Source: Candidatus Solirubrobacter pratensis
GTDB taxonomy: Bacteria > Actinomycetota > Thermoleophilia > Solirubrobacterales > Solirubrobacteraceae
DNA: 64,000 nt
Reading direction: 5' to 3'
Assembly (NCBI RefSeq): GCF_000425945.1
Contig: NZ_AUEK01000013.1
Coordinates: 162,952 to 226,951 of the forward strand
In this document: positions 9,156 to 17,859 of the stretch, piece by piece
How positions within the stretch are numbered: position 1 is the stretch's first letter
How the letters are laid out: each line of letters starts with the position of its first letter
Notes under the pieces: generated by a model
Told to the model about the DNA's origin: nothing
The model's database searches: none
The model's input: the letters and a program-made list of their open reading frames with translations, nothing else
Made by a program: the position numbers and the translations under genes

Positions 9156-10754
9156 CTATGCGGGCTGCCGGCCGACCGACTCGTCGGACGCGGCATCGTC
9201 GAGGCGGCCGTTGCGCAGGCGGATGACCGCATCCGCCCGCCGCGCGACGCTCTCGTCGTGCGTGGCGCACAGGATCGTGACGCCGTGCTCGTGCGCCAGC
9301 TCGGCGAGCAGGCCGGCGACCATCACCGAGCCCTTCTCGTCGAGGTTGGCGGTCGGCTCGTCGGCGAGAAGCAGCTTCGGCTCGGCGGCGACCGCGCGCG
9401 CCACGGCGACGCGCTGGCGCTGACCGGCCGAGAGGTCGGCCGCCGGTCGTCGCGCGGCCTCCGCCAGGCCGATCAGCGCGAGCGCCTCATGGCTGCGCGT
9501 ACGCGCCTCGTGCGATCCGACGCCCCGGACCGTCAGCGCCAGCTCGACGTTTTCGAGCGCACCGAGGAACGGGACCAGAGCCGTCGTCTGGGGAACGATC
9601 GCGACGTGCTCGCGGCGCCACGCCGCGAGCTGCGCGCGGGTCATCCCGTCGAGGGCGTGACCGAGCACCTCGATCGTCCCCGCGTCGGGCCGGTCCAGTC
9701 CTCCGATCAAGTGGATGAGCGTCGTCTTGCCGCACCCCGACGGCCCGGACAGGACGTGCAGCCTGCCTGGGAGCAGGTCGAACGAGACGCCGTCCAGCGC
9801 CGGGCGCCGGCGCGACTCGAAGCGCCGGACGACGTCGCGCGCGCGCGTCACGGGAGGAGGGGCGGGCCCGACCCTTGCCGGTTGCACACCACGCCGCCTG
9901 ACCGGCGCCGGTGCGGGCCGCTCGCCGAGCCGGCGCAGCACCACCGCGCCGTCGGTGACGCCCAGCCCGGCCTCGCCTTCGAGGCCGGCGGCCGCGAGGT
10001 CGTCGGGATCGATGCGCAGCACGCCGCCGTCGTCGATCATCACCACGCGCCGGTCTGTCGCGCCGCGCCGCAGCTCGCCGGTGACCCGGCCGTCGCGGAC
10101 GGTGACAGTGCGGTCGGCGACGCGCGTTGCCTTCGGGTCGTGTGTGACCAGGACGACGGTCGTGCCCTCGACGGCGGCGAGCTCGCGCAGCGCGGCGAGC
10201 ACGCGCGTCCCGGCGTCGTCGTCGAGCTCTCCCGTCACCTCGTCGGCGAGCAGCAGCCGCGGGTTTGCGGCCAGCGCGGCGCACAATGCCACCCGCTGCT
10301 GCTCGCCGCCGGACAGCTCGGTCCGCAGCGCGTCCGCCCGGTCTCCGAGGCCGACGCGCTCGAGCAGCTCGAGCGCGCGGGCGCGGGCGTGGCGTCGTGG
10401 CCAGCCGAGGACCCTGGGGCGCATGGCGATCATCTCCCACGCCTTCAGGTCGGGCGAGAGGCTGCGGGCGTAGTGCTGCTGCACGAACGCCACCGTCGCG
10501 GCGCGGTAGGCGGCGAGCTCGCGGTCGCGGAGCTCGTGCAGCGCGGCGCCGAAGACGTCCAGCTCGCCCGAGAGCGGGCGCAGGCGCCCGGCGAGGCAGC
10601 GCAGCAGCGTGCTCTTGCCGGAGCCGCTCGGCCCAATCACGGCCAGCAGCTCGCCGGCTTCGACGGTGAGGCTGAGGCTCTGCAGCGCGACGACCGTCCC
10701 GCCGCGCGCGGGATGCGCGGCGAACAGCCGGTGCGCTCGGATCGCCTCAGCCAT
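9156..10754 (-). CDS. ABC transporter ATPase with two fused LolD/MacB-type ABC domains
   Basis: 532 residues with two complete ABC domains in one chain. Domain one: Walker A GPSGSGKSTL, signature LSGGEQQRVAL, Walker B LLLADEVTGELD. Domain two: GPSGCGKTTLIHL, LSAGQRQRVAVARAVA and LLLADEPTANLD. Both resemble the MacB/LolD/FtsE class that drives extrusion or envelope remodelling rather than uptake; the two domains are joined by a linker with a YiaD-like or unrecognised small segment. The start overlaps the 3' end of the FtsX-type gene by 8 bases, so the two are translationally coupled and should make one complex. Confidence 0.88.
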   Translation of the reverse strand: MAEAIRAHRLFAAHPARGGTVVALQSLSLTVEAGELLAVIGPSGSGKSTLLRCLAGRLRPLSGELDVFGAALHELRDRELAAYRAATVAFVQQHYARSLSPDLKAWEMIAMRPRVLGWPRRHARARALELLERVGLGDRADALRTELSGGEQQRVALCAALAANPRLLLADEVTGELDDDAGTRVLAALRELAAVEGTTVVLVTHDPKATRVADRTVTVRDGRVTGELRRGATDRRVVMIDDGGVLRIDPDDLAAAGLEGEAGLGVTDGAVVLRRLGERPAPAPVRRRGVQPARVGPAPPPVTRARDVVRRFESRRRPALDGVSFDLLPGRLHVLSGPSGCGKTTLIHLIGGLDRPDAGTIEVLGHALDGMTRAQLAAWRREHVAIVPQTTALVPFLGALENVELALTVRGVGSHEARTRSHEALALIGLAEAARRPAADLSAGQRQRVAVARAVAAEPKLLLADEPTANLDEKGSVMVAGLLAELAHEHGVTILCATHDESVARRADAVIRLRNGRLDDAASDESVGRQPA

Positions 10755-13700
10755 GCAGCCGCCCGAGTCGATGGCCGCGCAGCGCGTGTGTCGTCGCTGC
10801 GCCGACGACCGCAGCCGCGACCACCGCGGCGAGGAGCAGCATCGCCGAGACCGACGGCCAGGTCATGGCGGCGCGCAGCGGCGGCACCGGCGTCCGGCCC
10901 TCCGCGCCGACGCGCGCGATGGCGACCACGAGGTGCACGAGCGCGTACGCGGTCGCGACGGACAGGACGGCGCCGACGACGGCGACCGTCGCCGTGTGCC
11001 CGTAGACCAGGCGCCGCAGCCGGCGCGGCTCGATCCCCAGCGCCTCGAGCTCGCCGAGCTCGCCCGCGTCGTCGCGCAGCGTGGCGAGCACGGAGAGGAC
11101 CAGCGCGAGCACGGCGAGCGCCATGGCGATGGCAGCGGTGGCGGCGAGCACGGAGCGCGTCACGCGCGCGAGGGCGTCGTCGCGGAGCGCCTGAGCCCTC
11201 CCGTCTCGCTCGGCGACTGCGGCCAGCCGGAACGGCGGCCGTCGCAGCCGCTCCACGACGGCGCCCCGGGACGCTCCCGGACGCAGCTGCAGCCACGCCT
11301 CGCTCGGCAGTGCCGCGCCCGGCGCGGCGGCGTTGACGGCGGCGAACAGCCGCCCGGCGTCGACCACCGCGAAGCTGATCCCGGCGGCGATCGTCGGGAA
11401 CCGCGAGGCGGTGCCGATCGGCCTGAGCCGGACTTGCTGGCCGTCCGCGACGCCGACCGTCACCACGCCGTTGACGGCCGAGCGAGCGAGCGCGGGATCG
11501 ACGAGCGCCGGCAGCGGCTCGGCGGCGTGCTCCTGCGCGTAGCCCATCGCGTACGTCGGCTTGGCGCTGAAGGTCGGGTAGCTCAGTACGGCGCGCCCGC
11601 GGCGGCGCTCGACGCGGGCCTGGCCGCCGGCGCTGTAGCCGACGCGCGCCTGATCCGTCGGCGCCCACCCGTCGAGGAAGCGCGTGACCGGCCTGCCGTC
11701 GACGCGCAGGGTGCCGAGGGTCGTGCTGCCGATGTCGCTTGTGAACGAGCCGCCCTGCTGGAGCGTCGTCCGGATGCCGACGACACGTCCTCCCCTGGCC
11801 TCGCGCGGCACCGTCGTCTCGACGTCGAAGCGCCCGGAGGTGAGCGATCCCACCAGCTTCAGGGCCAGCAGGCGGCCATCGGACGCCTGCACGACGAGCG
11901 TGACCGTCGCGCCCCCGCCGGTCAGCTCGACGGGCACCGAGAGTGTCTTCGCGTCGTCCGGGAGCCGCGGGCCCTGCAGCGCCAGCGGCGCCGGTGGGCC
12001 GAGCGCATGGGAGACGGCGCCCGGCGTGAGCGAGGAGAAGTCTGCGCGCCAACCCGGCAGCGTCGCCACCAGCGACGACGGCATACCGACCAGCGCGACA
12101 CGACCGGCCGCCTGTCCGCCGGCCGCGACCTCGCCGGCGTCCAAGCGGATCACGGGCGCCGCCGTGGCCTGGCGCGCGAGCGCGCCGTAGCGCGCGAACG
12201 GCAGCACGTCCGGCTCCGGCTGCCCCGACTCCGAACGCTCGCTCACACGCAGGTCGGCGCCGGTCGCGAACGCCGCCTGCTCGCCCGCGCCGACCGCGAG
12301 GTCGTGGCGGTACGCGAGCGCGAACAAGCCGCCGGCCGCGCACAGCGTGACGACCGCCACGGTCGCGCTGGCCGCACTGGCGTCGCGCGCGAGCCCGAGC
12401 GCGTACAGGCGCAGGCCCGCGCCCGCCTGGCGCGTCGAGCGCTCGAGCAGGTGCAGCACCAGCGGCAGGACGCGCAACGCGACCAGCGCCCCGCCGACGC
12501 ACACGAGCGTAGGGAGGACGAGGATCGCCGGATCGAGCCCCGAGCTGGCCGCCAGCTCCCCGGCATCGAGCCCGCCGCGCGACAGCGTCTGCCACACGAT
12601 GACCGCCAGAAGCAGCCCGATCGCCGCCTCCACCGTGACGCGCGCCCGCCGCGGCGGCCGCTCGCGCAGCACCGCGAGCTGCCCGACGATCGCGGCGACG
12701 AGCGCGACGGCGGCGAGCTCCGCCCCGCCCGCCGACAGCAGCGCATGGCGCAGCGGCCCGCCCGCGCCGAGCGCGAGCGCGCACGCGACGAGCGCCGCCA
12801 CGGCGACCGCGATCCCCGCGAGCGCCACCGCGGCCACCTCGAGCACGACGAACCCGACCAGCTGCGGCCGCGTCGCGCCGACGTCGCGCAGACGGTCCAG
12901 CTCCCCGCCCACGTCGCGCCGGCGCTGCGCCGCGGCGAAGGCGGCGAAGCAGATCAGCAGCCCGGCCGTCTGACCCACGATCAGCAGCAACAGTGCCGAC
13001 GTCGAGCGCCCGCGCTGCCGCAGCGCGTCGATCAGCACTTCGGGTCCGCGAACGGTCACCCCAGGATCGCCGGTCAGGCGATTGCGAGCCGCACGCACGC
13101 CATCGAGCACGGCCCGCTCGTTCCACGGGTGCACGGCTCCCGGCGCGAGCTCACGGAACCAGCCGTAAGTGCGCGAGCGCTTGACGAATCGCTCCATCTC
13201 AGCCAGCTCGCGGACGCCCGACACCAGGTAGAACGCGGCCCCGGCGCCGATGTCGGTCGCGCTGGTCGGTGGGATCCTCCCCGCCGGCGCCGGATCGATC
13301 CGTCCCCGGCCGACGACGTCCAGGGCGACGTCCGCGCGCCGCGCGTCCGCGCCCGTCTCCTTGCCGCCGCCGAGGTAGACCGCCTCACAGCGGCGGGGAT
13401 CGCACGGTCCGCTCGGCATCCGGCCTGCGTCCAGGCGAACCCAGGCGCGGGCGCCGTCGACCGCCACTAGGCGCACCGGCGCCCCGCCGGCGGCCGCCGG
13501 AAGCGAGACCACGACGCTGCGGACCACGCGCCGGCCAAAGCCGGCGCGCGGAAGCGCGCGCACGATCCCGGGGTCGATGCGGTCCCGATAGCGCGCGAGG
13601 ATGCGCGCGTCGCGCTCGCCGGAAGCGCCCGACCGGGCGAGGTCGTTCCCGCCCGCCCACGTCTCGAACACGGACACCCGGGCGCCGCGCTGCGCGTGGG

Positions 13701-13920
13701 TGGCGGCCGCGATGCCGTCGTCCAACGCGGTGTCGCGCGCGGCATCCGCCGCGACGCGCGCGCCGAGCAGCGCGAACGCGGCGAGCGCCGCGGCGGCGGC
13801 GACGACCGAGGTGACGCGCTTGCGACGTCCGAGCCGTCGTACGACAAGCGAACCAAGGGTCACGGCGGCTCGTGGCGACCTCCCCGCAAGCATGAAGCCG
13901 AAGCGTACGGCGTTGTTCAA
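10747..13920 (-). CDS. Large FtsX/MacB-like ABC permease
   Basis: 1057 residues. There is one N-terminal membrane segment after a basic stretch, a large outside domain, several central membrane helices (roughly residues 300-510), a second outside domain, and a C-terminal group of helices with an FtsX-like segment ELEALGIEPRRLRRLVYGH. The double FtsX layout matches the double ATPase at 9156-10754. The first possible start is TTG 13920; ATG 13893, nine codons in, is an alternative, and neither has a clear ribosome site. The cargo (lipid, peptide or cell-wall signal) cannot be deduced. Confidence 0.85.
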   Translation of the reverse strand: MNNAVRFGFMLAGRSPRAAVTLGSLVVRRLGRRKRVTSVVAAAAALAAFALLGARVAADAARDTALDDGIAAATHAQRGARVSVFETWAGGNDLARSGASGERDARILARYRDRIDPGIVRALPRAGFGRRVVRSVVVSLPAAAGGAPVRLVAVDGARAWVRLDAGRMPSGPCDPRRCEAVYLGGGKETGADARRADVALDVVGRGRIDPAPAGRIPPTSATDIGAGAAFYLVSGVRELAEMERFVKRSRTYGWFRELAPGAVHPWNERAVLDGVRAARNRLTGDPGVTVRGPEVLIDALRQRGRSTSALLLLIVGQTAGLLICFAAFAAAQRRRDVGGELDRLRDVGATRPQLVGFVVLEVAAVALAGIAVAVAALVACALALGAGGPLRHALLSAGGAELAAVALVAAIVGQLAVLRERPPRRARVTVEAAIGLLLAVIVWQTLSRGGLDAGELAASSGLDPAILVLPTLVCVGGALVALRVLPLVLHLLERSTRQAGAGLRLYALGLARDASAASATVAVVTLCAAGGLFALAYRHDLAVGAGEQAAFATGADLRVSERSESGQPEPDVLPFARYGALARQATAAPVIRLDAGEVAAGGQAAGRVALVGMPSSLVATLPGWRADFSSLTPGAVSHALGPPAPLALQGPRLPDDAKTLSVPVELTGGGATVTLVVQASDGRLLALKLVGSLTSGRFDVETTVPREARGGRVVGIRTTLQQGGSFTSDIGSTTLGTLRVDGRPVTRFLDGWAPTDQARVGYSAGGQARVERRRGRAVLSYPTFSAKPTYAMGYAQEHAAEPLPALVDPALARSAVNGVVTVGVADGQQVRLRPIGTASRFPTIAAGISFAVVDAGRLFAAVNAAAPGAALPSEAWLQLRPGASRGAVVERLRRPPFRLAAVAERDGRAQALRDDALARVTRSVLAATAAIAMALAVLALVLSVLATLRDDAGELGELEALGIEPRRLRRLVYGHTATVAVVGAVLSVATAYALVHLVVAIARVGAEGRTPVPPLRAAMTWPSVSAMLLLAAVVAAAVVGAATTHALRGHRLGRLHG

Positions 13921-14196
13921 GCGGGGTCACACCATGCGAGCAATGAGAGATCGACGAGCGCTGCGACCGTCTCGGCGCGCATCTGCAGCTCGCCCGGCTC
14001 GGCTCGTTCGGAAGCGCTTGCGGACGTGTCCCTCCCCCGGTTGGGGGAGCCCTGCTCAAGGGGCTCCCACCTAGGGGGGAGCCGCCGTTGGAACCGGCTG
14101 CCGCGCCGTTGATGCTGGAGCTCGTCCGGCGCGGCGTGCCCGCTGCGCTCGCGACCTCCTCAGCCCTCCCTCGTCCTTCGCGACCCCCAGGTGCCA
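13921..14196. other. Gene-free divergent region of about 275 bases
   Basis: This stretch separates the reverse FtsX-type gene from the forward polysaccharide cluster. Its main content is the hairpin group at 14032-14083. No clear promoter box or small gene was recognised. Confidence 0.5.
14032..14083. repeat. Three overlapping, mutually exclusive hairpins
   Basis: Seen directly: CTCCCCC-GGTT-GGGGGAG (14032-14049), GGGAGCCC paired with GGGCTCCC (14045-14052 and 14061-14068), and GGCTCCC paired with GGGAGCC (14062-14068 and 14077-14083). The middle hairpin shares bases with both others, so only some can form at once. The stretch could be an RNA switch, an attenuator or a REP-like element in the leader of the polysaccharide cluster. 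Confidence 0.6.
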
Positions 14197-15507
14197 ATGA
14201 CCGCTGTCTTCAGTGACTTGAACACGCTTGCCCAAGTACCTCGAATCCCGGACGTCCCCACCGTGGCCGTGCTCGGGATGGGGTACGTCGGGCTCCCGAC
14301 CAGCCTTGCGCTGCGCGAGGCCGGCTTCCGGGTGCTCGGAGTCGACATCTCTGAGCGGCGCCTGCGCCACATCGAGGCCGGCTCGGTCGACCTGCTCGAC
14401 CGCGACCGCCCGCGCCTGACGCGCGCGCTCGAGTCCGGCCAGTTCGGCCTCACGACCGACCTCCGCGCGCTGGAGGCGGTCGACGCGGTGCTCATCGCGG
14501 TGCCGACCCCGGTCGACCACGACCTCAACCCCGACCTGCGCGCCGTGCGCTCCGCGTGCGCCTCCGCCGTCGAGCATGCACGCGCCGGCCAGACGCTGAT
14601 CCTCACCTCGACGACCTACGTCGGCACCACGCGCGACCTGCTCGTCGAGCCGCTGCGCGAGCGCGGCTTCACGATCGGCGAGGACATCCACGTCGCCTTC
14701 GCGCCCGAGCGGATCAACCCGGGCGACGCGCTGTGGGAGCAGGCCGCCGTGCCGCGCGTCATCGGGGGCGTCACGAGCGCCTGCACCGACGCCGCCGCGG
14801 CGGTGCTGGCCGCCACGGCGTCCAAGCTGCACGTCGTCTCCTCGGTCGAGGCCGCGGAGTTCACGAAGCTGCAGGAGAACACGTTCCGCGCCGTCAACCT
14901 CGCCTTCGCGAACGAGATGGCCGCGGCCGCCGGCTTCTATGGCGTCGACCCCGTCGAGGTCATCGACGCGGCCGCCACCAAGCCCTACGGATACCTGCCG
15001 CACTATCCGGGCCCCGGCGTCGGCGGCCACTGCATCCCGGTCGACCCGTACTACCTGCTGACGCCGCTGCGCGACGCGGGCGTCGCGTCGCCGGTCGTCG
15101 AGAACGCGATGGCGAGCGTCGCCGGCCGTCCCCGCAGCGTCGCGGACCGCGCCCTCGATATCACCGGCTCGCGCGGGATCGCCGACGCAAACGCGCGCGT
15201 GCTGCTCGTCGGCGTCGCGTACAAGCCGGGGGTCGAGGACTTCCGCGAGTCGCCCGCCTTGCAGATCGCAGGCCGCCTCGCCGCGCGCGGCGCCCAGGTC
15301 TCCTACCACGATCCGCTGATCGCCGAGGTCGAGGTCGAGGGCGCCGGCGTGCTGCACAACGTCGCCGCTCCGGACCCTTCGCAGTACGACCTCGTGCTGG
15401 TCGCCGTGGTGCACCCGGGCCACTCCTACGAGTACCTGGCCGACGCCGAGCACCTGCTGGATGCGACCTACAAGACCTCGGGCGGCAAGGTCCGCCACGC
15501 CCTGTGA
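14197..15507 (+). CDS. Nucleotide-sugar dehydrogenase (UDP-glucose/UDP-N-acetylhexosamine 6-dehydrogenase family)
   Basis: 436 residues. Rossmann loop VLGMGYVGLPTSLAL near residue 25, the lysine segment EFTKLQENTFRAVN (Lys224) and the catalytic-cysteine segment GVGGHCIPVDPYYL (Cys279) are all present, so the enzyme should be active. The family oxidises the C6 hydroxyl of a UDP-sugar to a uronate with two NAD. The general look (GHCIPVDPYY) is nearer the WbpA/TviB type acting on UDP-HexNAc than Ugd. ATG 14197 is preferred; GTG 14191 is in frame. The stop overlaps the next gene as GTGA. Confidence 0.9.
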   Translation: MTAVFSDLNTLAQVPRIPDVPTVAVLGMGYVGLPTSLALREAGFRVLGVDISERRLRHIEAGSVDLLDRDRPRLTRALESGQFGLTTDLRALEAVDAVLIAVPTPVDHDLNPDLRAVRSACASAVEHARAGQTLILTSTTYVGTTRDLLVEPLRERGFTIGEDIHVAFAPERINPGDALWEQAAVPRVIGGVTSACTDAAAAVLAATASKLHVVSSVEAAEFTKLQENTFRAVNLAFANEMAAAAGFYGVDPVEVIDAAATKPYGYLPHYPGPGVGGHCIPVDPYYLLTPLRDAGVASPVVENAMASVAGRPRSVADRALDITGSRGIADANARVLLVGVAYKPGVEDFRESPALQIAGRLAARGAQVSYHDPLIAEVEVEGAGVLHNVAAPDPSQYDLVLVAVVHPGHSYEYLADAEHLLDATYKTSGGKVRHAL

Positions 15508-16877
15508 GCCCCGCCACGCTCACACCCCCGCCTCTCACCCCCGAGCGGGAGCCGGCCGCTCCGGTGGCGCCGAAGCGCTCGCGCAGCACGGTCGTCGACC
15601 GCATCGCGCGCGGCCTGTCGGTCGTCTACCTGCTGATCGTGCTGGCCGCGGTCGTCGCCTACAAGGGCGCGTTCCTGCAGGCCCTCGTGGTCGACCCGCT
15701 GTTCGCGGCGTACGGGCTCGTGGTCTGCGCCTACATCGTCAGCCGCTTCGTGTTCAGCCTCTTCTACCGGCCGGCGAAGGACGCCGGCCTGGAGCCGCGC
15801 GTCGCGATCGTGATGCCGGGCTTCAACGAGCAGGAGGCGATCGGCAACTCCCTGCACAGCCTGCTGGCGCTCGACTATCCGGCCGCGAAGCTGGAGATCG
15901 TCGCCGTCAACGACGGCTCGACCGACGGCACGCTGCGCGAGATGAACACCGTCGCGGCGCATGCCGACGGCCGCGTTAACGTCATCGACCTCGGCACCAA
16001 CCAGGGCAAGCGCGCGGCGATGGCGGCGGGCATCCGCGCCACCGACGCGGAGATCATCGCCTTCGTCGACTCCGACTCCGTGCTCGAGCCTGACGCGCTG
16101 CGCATCCTCGTGCAGGGCTTCGCGAACGAGAAGGTCGGCGCCATCTGCGGCCACGCCGACGTGCTCAACCTGCACGAGACGTGGCTGACGAAGATGCAGG
16201 CCGTCCGCTATTTCGTGGCGTTCAAGGTCGTCAAGGCGGCCGAGTCGGTCTTCAACGCCGTGACGTGCTGCTCGGGCTGCTTCTCCGCCTACCGGCGCGA
16301 GGCGATCCTGCCGCACCTCGACTGGTGGGAGCACCAGAGCTTCCTCGGCCGGCCGTCGACGTTCGGCGACGACCGCTCGCTGACCAACTGCGTACTGCGC
16401 ACGTGGCAGGTCCGCTACGAGTCCCGCGCGGTCTCGCACACGCTCGTCCCCGGGCGGTTCAAGCAGTTCATGACGCAGCAGCTGCGCTGGAAGCGCTCCT
16501 GGACGCGCGAGTCGCTGATCGTCGGCACGTTCATCTGGCGCAAGCACCCGATCGCGGCCGTCTCGGCCTACATCGGGATGGTCCTGCCGCTGATCGCGCC
16601 GCTGATCGCCGTCCGCGCGACGCTGTTCGGACCGATCGTTCACGGCTCAGGGGCGCCGCTGGTCTACCTGCTCGGCGTCTACTCGATGGCGATCGCCTAC
16701 GGCCTCTACTACGCGGCGAAGAGGCCGCGGTACGACTCGCTGTGGATCTTCGGCGTCGTCTTCTGCTTCTTCTACCTGTTCTTCCTGCTCTGGCAGACGT
16801 ACTGGGCGATCCTCACCGCGCGCTCGGCGTCGTGGGGCACGCGGCCGTCGACGGCAGGGATCGAAGGGAGCTCATGA
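15504..16877 (+). CDS. Processive family-2 glycosyltransferase (hyaluronan/chitin/NodC-like synthase)
   Basis: 457 residues. Two N-terminal membrane helices, then a GT2 domain with AIVMPGFNEQEAIGNSL, VNDGSTDGT (about 135), the nucleotide-sugar metal site VDSDS (about 188), GDDRSLT (about 289) and the processivity motif QQLRW (about 326), then about four C-terminal helices. This is the layout of synthases that polymerise and extrude a beta-linked chain. GTG 15504 overlaps the dehydrogenase stop. GlmS, a deacetylase and GH18 enzymes in the same operon suggest an N-acetylglucosamine-containing chain, perhaps with uronate. That is inference. Confidence 0.9.
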   Translation: MSPATLTPPPLTPEREPAAPVAPKRSRSTVVDRIARGLSVVYLLIVLAAVVAYKGAFLQALVVDPLFAAYGLVVCAYIVSRFVFSLFYRPAKDAGLEPRVAIVMPGFNEQEAIGNSLHSLLALDYPAAKLEIVAVNDGSTDGTLREMNTVAAHADGRVNVIDLGTNQGKRAAMAAGIRATDAEIIAFVDSDSVLEPDALRILVQGFANEKVGAICGHADVLNLHETWLTKMQAVRYFVAFKVVKAAESVFNAVTCCSGCFSAYRREAILPHLDWWEHQSFLGRPSTFGDDRSLTNCVLRTWQVRYESRAVSHTLVPGRFKQFMTQQLRWKRSWTRESLIVGTFIWRKHPIAAVSAYIGMVLPLIAPLIAVRATLFGPIVHGSGAPLVYLLGVYSMAIAYGLYYAAKRPRYDSLWIFGVVFCFFYLFFLLWQTYWAILTARSASWGTRPSTAGIEGSS

Positions 16878-17857
16878 AGCGCTTCTTCTCGCTGATGCTG
16901 ATCCCGCTCTCGATGGTCCCGTTCGTCGGAATCGTGCCGACCATCGTGCACTCGCACGAGCGCTTCCAGCGCGAGCACGACATGGGCCCGCTGGCTGCGC
17001 CGCACGTCGCCCTGACCGCCGCTGAGCGCGCGCGCTACGCGCCGCTGCATACGCGCAAGGGCGCGATTCCCGTGCTCGCGTGGCACGGCATCGGCCCGGC
17101 GCGCGACGGCTACTCGACCAGCCGGCGCGCGTTCGCCCGACAGCTCGCGCTGCTCGAGCACCTCGGATATACGACGATCTCCACGCGCGAGTGGGCCGCC
17201 TTCCGCGCCGGCAAGACGGCCGGGCTCCCCGCCAAGCCGATCCTGCTGACCTTCGACGACGGCCGGCTGGACTCCTATCGCGGCGCGGACGCCGTCCTGC
17301 AGCGCATGGGAATGCGCGCGGCGATGTTCGTCATCACCGGCGAGATCGAGAAGCGCAGCCCGTTCTACCTGACCTGGGCGGAGCTGCATCGCATGCAGGA
17401 CTCGGGCCGCTGGGATATCGAGCCGCACGCCCACGAGGGCCACGTCGAGGTCGCCGTCTCCGCGACCGGGGCGAAGGCGCCGTTCTACGCGGCGCGCCGC
17501 TTCACCCGCTCGCAGGGGCGCGAGTCGCTCCAGGGCTGGAAGGCGCGCGTGAGCGCCGACCTGTCGGCGCTGCGTAAGCGCCTCGCCGCGCAGGGAATGC
17601 AGCCGCACGCCTTCGCCGTGCCGTTCGGCGACTACGGCCGGCGGGCCGCGAACGATCCCCGGATCCCGCGACTCCTCAGCGGGCTGCTGACCCGGCAGTT
17701 CGGCAACTTCTTCCTCCAGGCCGACGACAACGACCCGGGCTTCACCACGCCGCGGAGGGGCGCCGCGTGGCGCTACGAGCTGCGCACCGGTACGAGCCTC
17801 GACGACCTGTACGGCTGGCTGAGCCGGCACTCCAAGACCGACGACAAGAGGAACTAG
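16874..17857 (+). CDS. Secreted or membrane-anchored polysaccharide deacetylase (CE4/NodB-like)
   Basis: 327 residues with an N-terminal hydrophobic segment (MKRFFSLMLIPLSMVPFVG). The first catalytic motif LLTFDDG (residue about 130) and a metal-binding H-x3-H-type EPHAHEGH are seen, as are conserved aromatic and acidic positions further on. Such enzymes remove N-acetyl groups from GlcNAc polymers outside the membrane. ATG 16874 overlaps the synthase stop as ATGA. It most likely modifies the polymer made by the gene upstream. Confidence 0.88.
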   Translation: MKRFFSLMLIPLSMVPFVGIVPTIVHSHERFQREHDMGPLAAPHVALTAAERARYAPLHTRKGAIPVLAWHGIGPARDGYSTSRRAFARQLALLEHLGYTTISTREWAAFRAGKTAGLPAKPILLTFDDGRLDSYRGADAVLQRMGMRAAMFVITGEIEKRSPFYLTWAELHRMQDSGRWDIEPHAHEGHVEVAVSATGAKAPFYAARRFTRSQGRESLQGWKARVSADLSALRKRLAAQGMQPHAFAVPFGDYGRRAANDPRIPRLLSGLLTRQFGNFFLQADDNDPGFTTPRRGAAWRYELRTGTSLDDLYGWLSRHSKTDDKRN

Positions 17858-17859
17858 AC

